A DNA stretch of 5,593 nt, from positions 1 through 5,593 of the forward strand of contig JACZVS010000036.1 of the NCBI GenBank assembly GCA_022572525.1, in the 5' to 3' direction. Made by a program: the position numbers and the translations under genes. This document shows positions 1-5,593 of this stretch, piece after piece. The stretch's first letter is position 1; every line of letters begins with the position of its first letter. The notes under the pieces were generated by a model. The model had not been told where the DNA came from, did not search any database, and saw only the letters and a program-made list of their open reading frames with translations. The DNA is from Nanobdellota archaeon (GTDB lineage Archaea; Nanobdellota; Nanobdellia; Pacearchaeales; UBA12030).

Positions 1-5
1 CCAAT

Positions 6-23
6 GAAGAGAAGACGAAAAAA
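6..23 (-). terminator. Possible oligo-T terminator after the last gene
   Basis: A few bases after the GT2 stop the minus strand has six T followed by a pyrimidine-rich run (CGTCTTCTCTTC). Archaeal transcription often ends at oligo-T tracts without a hairpin, and no hairpin is visible here. The window ends at once, so whether another gene of the same unit follows cannot be seen. This is a weak call. Confidence 0.22.
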
Positions 24-26
24 TTT

Positions 27-944
27 TTATAGCTTTCTTTTTACCTCATATGGCCTTTCTTTTGCTTTTAGAGAAGCAATCATCTCTCCGATTAGGCCAA
101 GAGACATGAGTTGTATTCCGGTGAAAATAAGCAGCATCCCTAGAATCGCAAATCCTATTTTCCCGCCAATAGTTCCTGTAGAAAACCAAATCACAAAAAG
201 CCATATCCATGCAATAAATCCTAGTAAGAGGCTAAAAAGTCCTAGCCCACCAAAAAGATGAAATGGCCTTTTAGCAAAGCTAGATAGGAATTTCACTGTT
301 AGCAAATCAAAAAATCCGCGCCACATTCTATTTAGCCCATACTTTGTTTTCCCATATAGCCTCTCTGCATGTTTAATTTTAATCTCGGAAACTTTATAAC
401 CCTTTATGTGTGCTAGTGCTGGCAAATACCTATGCATTTCTCCATACATATCGACGTTTTCTGTAATGCCCTTCCTCAAAATTTTAAATCCACAATTAGA
501 ATCATGTATCCTTAGCCCGGTAAGAGATCCTTTAAGATTGTTGTAAACAAACGAAACTATTCTTTTTCCGACCTTATCCATTCTTTTATGCCTCCACCCA
601 ACCACCATATCTGCTTTTTTAATGGCTTCAAGGAATTTAGGAATCTCTTCCGGTAGATCTTGGAGATCTCCATCCATTGTTATTATCACATCCCCTTTAA
701 CATGATCAAATCCAGCCTGAAGACCGGCAGCCTTTCCATAATTTCTAGTAAAACTAATTAATCTGACTTTCTTATTCTTCCCATGAATCCTTTCAATTAC
801 TTTCACAGATCCATCTTTACTGCCATCATCTATGAAAACAATTTCATAGTCCTGTCTTTGCTTTCTTAAAACCTTTTCTAATCTTTCATAGAGCGGCAAA
901 ATATTCTTCTCCTCATTATATACCGGAATAACTACAGATATCAT
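27..944 (-). CDS. Family 2 glycosyltransferase, dolichyl-phosphate-sugar synthase (GtrB/DPM-like) with two C-terminal membrane helices
   Basis: A 305-residue GT-A enzyme expected to move a sugar from a nucleotide donor to dolichyl phosphate on the cytosolic face, giving a donor for later glycan steps. Visible landmarks are VVIPVYNEE (residues 4-12), FIDDGSKDG (37-45), the FTRNYGKAAGLQAG segment (65-78), the metal-binding DGD of MDGDLQD (90-96), HDSNCGFK (147-154), MHRYLPAL (170-177), and ERLYGKTKYG (194-203), matching the family RxxGxSKY element. Two hydrophobic helices follow (about 229-253 and 263-290) with a basic tail. This two-helix layout is GtrB-like, unlike the four-helix Pyrococcus DPM synthase. 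The ATG at 942-944 is the first start after an in-frame TAG; AGGGG lies only 3 nt before it and AAAGG about 10 nt before it. It is the last gene of the visible unit. Sugar identity is unknown. AglJ- or AglD-like roles are possible. Confidence 0.9.
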   Translation of the reverse strand: MISVVIPVYNEEKNILPLYERLEKVLRKQRQDYEIVFIDDGSKDGSVKVIERIHGKNKKVRLISFTRNYGKAAGLQAGFDHVKGDVIITMDGDLQDLPEEIPKFLEAIKKADMVVGWRHKRMDKVGKRIVSFVYNNLKGSLTGLRIHDSNCGFKILRKGITENVDMYGEMHRYLPALAHIKGYKVSEIKIKHAERLYGKTKYGLNRMWRGFFDLLTVKFLSSFAKRPFHLFGGLGLFSLLLGFIAWIWLFVIWFSTGTIGGKIGFAILGMLLIFTGIQLMSLGLIGEMIASLKAKERPYEVKRKL

Positions 945-962
945 TTTCCCCTAGCCTTTAAT

Positions 963-1871
963 TTACTTCAGCATGTCTCTTATGCCTTTCTCAATATTAT
1001 ACTTTGGCAGATAGCCAAGGTAGTTTATAGAATTTTCGATATTTGCGGAACTATACTTTATGTCTCCCTCGCGCTCTTTAGAGAACTTCGGCCTCACCCT
1101 TTTCTTTAGTATCTTGCTTACTGTGCTAAACAAATCTAAAATACTTACACTCTCGCCCGAAGCAACATTAAAAGTTTTTCCAACTGCAGATTTCTTCTTT
1201 AGTGCAAGCAAATTGGCAGCAACAATATCTTTAACATAAACATAATCCCTTGTTTGCTTTCCGTCTCCAAAAATCGTTGGTTTCTTTCCTTTTTGTAGCG
1301 CTGAAATAAAGTTTGGAATTACTGCTCCATAAGAAGTATTACTTGGCTGCCCTTTTCCATAAATATTGAAGTATCTCAGAATAACTGTTTCTAATCCATA
1401 CAAGTGATAAAACAGCCTACAGTATTCTTCTCCGGCGATTTTTGTAGTGGCATAAGGAGATCGTGAAGATAGTTCCGAGTTTTCTCTTACATTTTCTTTA
1501 TCCCCATAAACTGCAGCCGAAGAGGCAAAAACAACTCTTTTTATTCCAGCATCTTTTGCAGCCAGCAGAACTTTCAAAGTGCCATTAACATTTACGTCAT
1601 TAGTATTAAGAGGGTTTCTTACAGATTTTACAACTTCGATTATCGCTGCTTGGTGCAAAACCACCCCGTAATCTTTAAACTCTTTTTTAAGCAAGGCAAG
1701 ATCTCTTATATCTCCTTTAACAAATTTAATCTTTTTGGAAGATGGCCTGATATTCTCAATTTTTCCGGATGAGAGATTATCAATAACCTTCACGTCTGCC
1801 TTTACTCTTGCAAGGCCCTCTACAAGATGTGATCCAATAAATCCAGCTCCTCCTGTTATTACGATTCTCAT
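963..1871 (-). CDS. NAD-dependent nucleotide-sugar epimerase (UDP-glucose/UDP-GlcNAc 4-epimerase-like extended SDR)
   Basis: A 302-residue extended short-chain dehydrogenase, probably interconverting UDP-sugar C4 epimers in the cytosol and so feeding glycan assembly. Visible landmarks are GGAGFIG (residues 7-13), D31 after strand 2 (NAD ribose contact), GDIRD (53-57), the catalytic Ser region FASSAAVYG (115-123), the YxxxK pair in YATTK (Y140, K144), RYFNIYG (166-172), and GDGKQTRDYVYV (202-213), the UDP-sugar-binding region of GalE-type proteins. The start is set at ATG 1869-1871 because MRIVITGGAG is the normal beginning of the fold. A TTG at 1875-1877, overlapping the upstream stop as TTGA, would add only two residues. 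It lies 2 nt after the Alg7-like gene and 18 nt before the GT2 gene. GalE-like versus GlcNAc-, uronate- or dTDP-sugar-specific activity cannot be decided from sequence. Confidence 0.87.
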   Translation of the reverse strand: MRIVITGGAGFIGSHLVEGLARVKADVKVIDNLSSGKIENIRPSSKKIKFVKGDIRDLALLKKEFKDYGVVLHQAAIIEVVKSVRNPLNTNDVNVNGTLKVLLAAKDAGIKRVVFASSAAVYGDKENVRENSELSSRSPYATTKIAGEEYCRLFYHLYGLETVILRYFNIYGKGQPSNTSYGAVIPNFISALQKGKKPTIFGDGKQTRDYVYVKDIVAANLLALKKKSAVGKTFNVASGESVSILDLFSTVSKILKKRVRPKFSKEREGDIKYSSANIENSINYLGYLPKYNIEKGIRDMLK

Positions 1872-1873
1872 TT

Positions 1874-2860
1874 TCAAACAAAAAAGACAACTATTAAGGC
1901 CAAAATTATTTCTGTTACCCAGAGAGAATAAACAACATCTCTCTCATAAACCTTTCTCTTTATTCTTCCAAGCAACCATATCTTTCCGTGCGTCAAGCTA
2001 TAAATTTTGCTGTAAGGCATTCTAAGTGATCCATCTTTTTGTAACTTTCCAAAGCTTTCCTTCCTGAACTTTCCTCTTGCCTTCAAGAAAAATTCTGCAA
2101 TATAGGGTAAGAATAAGATGAATAAAGCCCTTTCAGCATTTCCAATTATTGCTATAGCCGCAATGAATGCTCCTACTGAATAAGTTAGAGTGTCTCCTGG
2201 AAAGACTTTTGCAGGGTACTTGTTGAAAATTAGGAAGGCAAGAAGAGCAGAAGCCAAAGTCAAGGCCAAAACAGCTGCCCAGAAGTTTCCAGTTCTCCAC
2301 GTTACAAAAGCTAGAGCAGACAGGATAATAATACCATTGCCAGCCTCTAAGCCATTGTATCCCGCCAACATATTAAATGAATTTGCCGTAAAGATCACTA
2401 CTACTGGTACGATAACAATTGGGAATAGTATTCCAAAGTCTATTAGGCCAATGAAAGGAAGAGTCATCTTAGAAACACCTGCATTTACAACCGCAAGCGG
2501 AATCGCAATCGGAATCGTGAACAGTACCTTATGAAATTGCTTTAATCCAACTTTCCATCCAAAAATGTCATCTATAAATCCAATGAAACCTGCTAGAAGA
2601 AAAGTTAAAATTGCAACAAGCATCTCTATTAGCCCAATTTCTATCTTAATTATAAAAGTATTAATAAAGATATAAATCAGCATTCCTAAGATTGCGGAAA
2701 AAATCACAGCCACACCCCCAGCTTCTGCCACTTTCTTCTTATCTCTTTTATGGATGTCTTTTCCAACTAAGCCTATAGCCTTAGCCTTTCTAATCCAAAA
2801 AGGAATTAAAACTAACGCTGCGAAGAATGAGACAACAAAAGATATTATCGATAGCGCCAT
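1874..2860 (-). CDS. Polyprenyl-phosphate HexNAc-1-phosphate transferase (Alg7/DPAGT1/MraY superfamily; AglH-like)
   Basis: A 328-residue, multi-pass integral membrane enzyme. It would transfer a sugar-1-phosphate, probably GlcNAc-1-P from a UDP-sugar, to dolichyl phosphate, the first step of lipid-linked glycan assembly. Visible landmarks are an N-terminal helix (about 3-23), the cytosolic KRD..K..EAGG loop (38-49), the catalytic aspartate pair in GFIDDIFG (D97-D98), the nucleotide-binding segment NSFNMLAGYNGLEAG (160-174), FPGDTLTY (220-227), and the cytosolic loop with MPYSKIYSLTHG (281-292). About ten hydrophobic segments are present. The AGYNGLE and GDT pattern is closer to eukaryotic Alg7/DPAGT1 and archaeal AglH than to bacterial MraY or WecA. 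The ATG lies 9 nt after the reductase stop with no clear Shine-Dalgarno. The TGA is 2 nt before the epimerase ATG. Superfamily is firm; GlcNAc as the sugar is inferred from homology. Confidence 0.88.
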   Translation of the reverse strand: MALSIISFVVSFFAALVLIPFWIRKAKAIGLVGKDIHKRDKKKVAEAGGVAVIFSAILGMLIYIFINTFIIKIEIGLIEMLVAILTFLLAGFIGFIDDIFGWKVGLKQFHKVLFTIPIAIPLAVVNAGVSKMTLPFIGLIDFGILFPIVIVPVVVIFTANSFNMLAGYNGLEAGNGIIILSALAFVTWRTGNFWAAVLALTLASALLAFLIFNKYPAKVFPGDTLTYSVGAFIAAIAIIGNAERALFILFLPYIAEFFLKARGKFRKESFGKLQKDGSLRMPYSKIYSLTHGKIWLLGRIKRKVYERDVVYSLWVTEIILALIVVFFV

Positions 2861-2869
2861 TTTACAATC

Positions 2870-3979
2870 TTATGCAAAGACTTTAAATAAAAATTTTGCA
2901 AATAAAGGCTGAGCTTTTAATAATTTCCATCTGAAATTATTTGAGGCTTCATCTCTACTATCCTCTTTAATTAAATCTTTAACTTCCTTTTTGTTACATA
3001 ACCTTAACATGGAATCATAATCAGCATCGGAAAATCTGTCTAAAACTTTTCTTGCCAAATTGTGAAATCTCATCTCTCTCCTCAATTCCTTTGTTTCCCT
3101 TTCATAAATTGTTCCATTAATTAAAGAATTCGCAATTGCCTTTGCAGAGTTAAGTGAGGGAATTATTCCTCCTAGAGTGGATGACTTTACAAAAGAAGCT
3201 GCTTCTCCAATAAGGAAAACATTTCCATTAGCAATCTTGTTAGAGGGATTATATCTAGATATTGGGCCACCAGTATGACTTAGAATCTTGCCATTGATTT
3301 TTCTCTTTTTTAAAAATTCTCTAAATTTTTCTGTTGGTTTTTCTTTGCATCCTAAACCTACCTCAGCGGTATTTGCATTTTTTGGTACGATCCAAGCGAA
3401 CAACCCCTTATAGTCAGAAGAGAAAAATATGTCCATGGCACCTGCATTACTCTCGTAAGCCATGTTTGCCTGAATACAAGGAATAAAATCACGTGAATTT
3501 CCAAGTTCTTTTGAAACTTGACTGAAGAAACCATCAGCGCCAATTAAAAAATCGGCCTCAATTTTTTTTACTTTTCCTTGCTGTTTTATATGTAAAATTA
3601 ATTTCCCGTCTCGCCTTTCAAATTTTAGAAACTCACTATTTAAATTCAATTTTGCTCCCTTTCTTTCTGCAAGCTTTGCAAGCCATTTATCAAATCTTTC
3701 TCTATCTAAAACCATGTCTGGCTCTTTAAGCTCAAACTCAGTTTTTTCATTCTTGGAAAAAAGCCTAATTTTGTTTATTTTTGCATTTATCAAATCTTCA
3801 AATTCTTCGCTATTAAATATGCCATCTACTTTCCTAATTGTCTGAGTAACCAGCCCACTACATTGAACTGGTTTGCCTACTTCGGCATGGTTCTCGAAAA
3901 TTTCTACGTCAAAATGCTTTGCCAAGTGGTAAGCAGCAAAGCTGCCAGTCGGTCCTGCTCCAATAATACAAACTTTCAT
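2870..3979 (-). CDS. Geranylgeranyl reductase family FAD-dependent oxidoreductase
   Basis: A 369-residue flavoprotein of the geranylgeranyl reductase/PHBH-like superfamily, which saturates isoprenoid double bonds in archaeal lipids. Visible landmarks are the N-terminal dinucleotide motif GAGPTG (residues 7-12) with acidic E29 ending strand 2, the family segment VQCSGL (38-43), LDRERFDKWL (91-100), IGADG (146-150), and the second FAD-contacting segment LIGEAASF (256-263) followed by LGGI (269-272). The second segment is usually GDAAG and the glycine run usually GGGI, so both are atypical here. No membrane helix is obvious. The start ATG (3977-3979) overlaps the methyltransferase stop by 4 nt, and the protein begins directly with the FAD-binding strand MKVCIIGAG. 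Next to aglB and an Alg7-like gene it may reduce dolichyl phosphate; in Haloferax volcanii a member of this family does this. Saturation of membrane archaeol is the alternative. Confidence 0.86.
   Translation of the reverse strand: MKVCIIGAGPTGSFAAYHLAKHFDVEIFENHAEVGKPVQCSGLVTQTIRKVDGIFNSEEFEDLINAKINKIRLFSKNEKTEFELKEPDMVLDRERFDKWLAKLAERKGAKLNLNSEFLKFERRDGKLILHIKQQGKVKKIEADFLIGADGFFSQVSKELGNSRDFIPCIQANMAYESNAGAMDIFFSSDYKGLFAWIVPKNANTAEVGLGCKEKPTEKFREFLKKRKINGKILSHTGGPISRYNPSNKIANGNVFLIGEAASFVKSSTLGGIIPSLNSAKAIANSLINGTIYERETKELRREMRFHNLARKVLDRFSDADYDSMLRLCNKKEVKDLIKEDSRDEASNNFRWKLLKAQPLFAKFLFKVFA
3976..3979 (-). other. ATGA start/stop overlap between methyltransferase and reductase genes
   Basis: On the minus strand the four bases ATGA hold the start of the reductase gene (ATG, 3977-3979) and the stop of the methyltransferase gene (TGA, 3976-3978). 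No Shine-Dalgarno is evident upstream, so the reductase is probably translated by ribosomes finishing the methyltransferase. This supports co-transcription of the two genes. Confidence 0.85.
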
Positions 3980-4593
3980 TTTATGGCCACAATAAATAAC
4001 TCTCCGGTCAGTGAAGGAAAACGCCTGAATAAGCCTTTAGTACCCCTCATGTAAACTATCTTAAATTTAGCATCACTAAAAAGTTTTTTAACATGCTCTG
4101 TTGTAAGTTCGTGCAAATGCTCTTCATTAAATGGTAGTTTGTTAAACAATATTGAAACCCTGTTTCTAAATCTCGCAATATTCGGAACTATGACTATCAA
4201 CTTCCCTTTCGGTTTTAATACCTTATAGGCCTCTTTCAAGAACAATGAGGGGAAAGGGAGGTGCTCAAGAAGTTCTCCGGCATAAATTGTGTCAAAACTA
4301 TCTCTTCTAAAAGGCATTTTTTCTTGGGCATCTAAAAGATAACTTTCATCTTGCAATTTTCTAGAGAATTTTAGCACCTTTTTAGAAATATCGGTACCGA
4401 CAACATAATGTCCGGCCTTTTTAAATTCCCTGCTCTCAAAACCTCGGCCACAACCAACATTCAAGATTTTACCTTTATTTCTTAGGTGTCTTAAAACAAG
4501 TCTTGCTCTATACTCTGGATAACCATCACTTTCTACCCTAATTTTATTATAGTAGATTTCATCATAGTACCTTTTAATAATATCTTTTTTCAT
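3976..4593 (-). CDS. Class I SAM-dependent methyltransferase (Methyltransf_11-like), substrate unknown
   Basis: A 205-residue soluble protein with a Rossmann-type methyltransferase fold. Visible landmarks are motif I LNVGCGRG (residues 44-51), the acidic residue ending strand 2 in GTDIS (D68), the adenine-side LLDAQ around D88, the LLEHLPF segment (108-114), and the post-motif strand VLKPKGKLIVIVPN (125-138). There is no signal peptide or membrane helix. ATG 4591-4593 starts one base after the aglB stop, and a purine run (AGGGGGT) lies about 9 nt upstream. Its TGA overlaps the ATG of the next gene by 4 nt (ATGA), implying translational coupling. Its place between aglB and a lipid reductase suggests methylation of a glycan sugar, such as a uronic acid or O-methyl hexose, or of a lipid. 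That is inference from context; the fold does not reveal the acceptor. Confidence 0.88.
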   Translation of the reverse strand: MKKDIIKRYYDEIYYNKIRVESDGYPEYRARLVLRHLRNKGKILNVGCGRGFESREFKKAGHYVVGTDISKKVLKFSRKLQDESYLLDAQEKMPFRRDSFDTIYAGELLEHLPFPSLFLKEAYKVLKPKGKLIVIVPNIARFRNRVSILFNKLPFNEEHLHELTTEHVKKLFSDAKFKIVYMRGTKGLFRRFPSLTGELFIVAIK

Positions 4594-4594
4594 C

Positions 4595-5593
4595 TTAGTA
4601 ATACCCCCTGTCTAATTCAGTTTCCCTGCTTGGATATTCAAATTTAAGGTAGTCTGGATTTATTTTTATGTCTTCTGGGTAACTTATCTCCCAAATTTTT
4701 ATTGGTGCTCTGATTCCATTAAAAAAGAGTATGTCTGGGATCTGCAAACCTGTTTGCCTCTTTATATCTGCTATGAGTAAATCATCTTCTATATGTACAA
4801 TTTTGAAGTTAGGATGTTCAATTCCAAGTAGATAAAGTCTAACCATTAAACTCTCTCTGTTTTTTGGAGACAGATAGAAAGAGCCTCCAATAGGGTTTAA
4901 TTGTCCTTGTGGTGTTAATGATGAAACGATATAGATGCATCCATTTAGACCTTCTCCTTCAAATTCCAGGATCCTGCCTTCAAAAAATATACAATTTAAT
5001 GGAACATCGAATCTCTGACCATTCTTCACGAGAATAGCTGTTGGTTTTCTAAAATCAATTTCGTTATTTTGTTGTATTGTAGGCAGCAAAATTCCTCCTA
5101 TTCCCTCTCTTTCAGCAGCAAAAAGCTCACCTTGCCAGACAAAATCACCATCAAGAGGAGTCCCCCCCCGGAAAAAATATATTACCCCCTCTCTTGTTTC
5201 TTGACTTCCTTGAGCATCTAATCTAAATACATGAATCCAACTAAATCTATCATAATCCTCATTACTTCCTATTGTTGAGTAAGCAGGATATTTTCCAATG
5301 TCAGAAGAATCTATTAAGAGGTGTGTAGAGTTGTGTGTAAAAAGAAATTCTAAGGCTTCTTTGTCATCTGGAGAAGTTAGAACAAAGCGTCCCATAAAAT
5401 AATCCCAAACAGGAATAGCATTTCCTCCGTCCAAAACAGTTGCTCTTTCCCCTCCAGTCTGTACCCAATAACCATAATCCCACCAATGTGCAAATACAGA
5501 ATCTTCGGGTGTGTTTTCATTTACCCACTCCATCGCACTATGCCATTGTATTTTATATGGTAACCCAACAGCCGGAGACGTGTTAAGAGTATA
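4595..5593 (-). CDS. aglB: Archaeal oligosaccharyltransferase AglB (STT3 family), C-terminal part, cut by the right window edge
   Basis: Catalytic subunit of N-glycosylation, which transfers a lipid-linked glycan to Asn in N-X-S/T sequons at the outer membrane face. The frame stays open from the TAA at 4595-4597 to the right edge (332 visible residues). The ATG at 5533 is internal, because the 20 codons upstream of it read through without a stop and fit the family just before its signature. WWDYG, the STT3 hallmark that contacts the sequon Ser/Thr, is at visible residues 37-41 (5471-5485), followed by YW. A DIGK at visible residues 98-101 (5291-5302) is the probable DK-type motif. The N-terminal multi-helix catalytic region, with its DxD and metal ligands, lies outside the window. 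About 290 residues follow WWDYG, a compact globular C-terminus compared with the long Pyrococcus type. The next gene starts one base after the stop. Family call is firm; glycan and lineage are not visible. Confidence 0.93.
   Translation of the reverse strand, partial: YTLNTSPAVGLPYKIQWHSAMEWVNENTPEDSVFAHWWDYGYWVQTGGERATVLDGGNAIPVWDYFMGRFVLTSPDDKEALEFLFTHNSTHLLIDSSDIGKYPAYSTIGSNEDYDRFSWIHVFRLDAQGSQETREGVIYFFRGGTPLDGDFVWQGELFAAEREGIGGILLPTIQQNNEIDFRKPTAILVKNGQRFDVPLNCIFFEGRILEFEGEGLNGCIYIVSSLTPQGQLNPIGGSFYLSPKNRESLMVRLYLLGIEHPNFKIVHIEDDLLIADIKRQTGLQIPDILFFNGIRAPIKIWEISYPEDIKINPDYLKFEYPSRETELDRGYY
4603..4609 (-). promoter_or_regulatory. Possible Shine-Dalgarno of the methyltransferase gene, inside the aglB 3' end
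   Basis: The minus strand reads AGGGGGT about 9 nt before the methyltransferase ATG. This differs by one base from the GGAGGT that pairs with archaeal 16S rRNA. It also encodes the penultimate residues of AglB, so the match may be coincidence. The other genes in the unit show no clear site. Confidence 0.3.

Noticed and set aside
4..261. Plus-strand open frame of 85 codons
   Set aside because: It lies antisense to the well-supported GT2 gene, has no recognisable domain and is low in complexity.
945..962. Possible promoter between epimerase and GT2 genes
   Set aside because: The gap is only 18 nt and shows no TATA box/BRE arrangement. The purine runs fit ribosome binding better.
1735..2025. 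Plus-strand open frame spanning the epimerase/Alg7-like junction
   Set aside because: It is antisense to two genes with intact motifs, and its product has no recognisable features.
2498..2517. Short direct repeat CGGAATCG with 12-base period
   Set aside because: It lies in the Alg7-like gene, where it encodes an Ile-Pro-Ile-Ala-Ile-Pro helix stretch. Only two copies, so it is best explained by the protein sequence.
2190..2534. Plus-strand open frame of 114 codons
   Set aside because: It is a shadow of the membrane-protein gene: the Ile/Thr/Lys-rich product mirrors hydrophobic codons on the other strand.
3358..3543. Minus-strand open frame in another frame within the reductase gene
   Set aside because: It lies fully inside the reductase gene, which carries continuous family motifs, and has no motifs of its own.
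3863..4054. Plus-strand open frame across the methyltransferase/reductase junction
   Set aside because: It is antisense to the start of the reductase with its FAD motif, and no independent support is visible.

Overview
The window is an AT-rich, gene-dense stretch that looks archaeal. It holds six protein genes, all on the minus strand and read from the right edge to the left. Spacing is very tight: 1 nt, a 4-nt overlap, 9 nt, 2 nt and 18 nt. They therefore look like one transcription unit whose promoter lies beyond the right edge. The archaeal call rests on an STT3/AglB oligosaccharyltransferase with a WWDYG motif next to a geranylgeranyl-reductase-family flavoprotein and an Alg7/DPAGT1-like GlcNAc-1-phosphate transferase. 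The lineage cannot be fixed from sequence alone. Small compact genes and the style of the AglB C-terminus suggest a DPANN or other uncultivated euryarchaeal-type genome, which is inference.

Layout in transcription order: (1) 5593-4595, the C-terminal part of AglB, cut by the window edge; (2) 4593-3976, a class I SAM-dependent methyltransferase; (3) 3979-2870, a geranylgeranyl-reductase-like FAD enzyme; (4) 2860-1874, a multi-pass polyprenyl-phosphate HexNAc-1-phosphate transferase; (5) 1871-963, a UDP-sugar 4-epimerase-like extended SDR; (6) 944-27, a family-2 glycosyltransferase of the dolichyl-phosphate-sugar synthase (GtrB-like) type with two C-terminal membrane helices. The last 26 bases at the left edge hold no gene, only a pyrimidine-rich run just after the final stop.

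Together the genes read as part of an N-glycosylation (Agl) cluster. The Alg7-like enzyme would load the first sugar phosphate onto dolichyl phosphate. The epimerase would supply an activated sugar. The GT2 enzyme would make a dolichyl-phosphate-linked sugar. AglB would transfer the finished glycan to Asn on the outer face of the membrane. The reductase may saturate the dolichol carrier or the archaeal membrane lipids, and the methyltransferase may decorate the glycan; both roles are inferred from context. No flippase and no soluble chain-extending glycosyltransferases are visible, so the pathway must continue elsewhere. I see no RNA genes, CRISPR arrays, insertion sequences or attachment sites. 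The families are all known, and the most interesting points are the pairing of the reductase with aglB and sequence oddities in those two genes.
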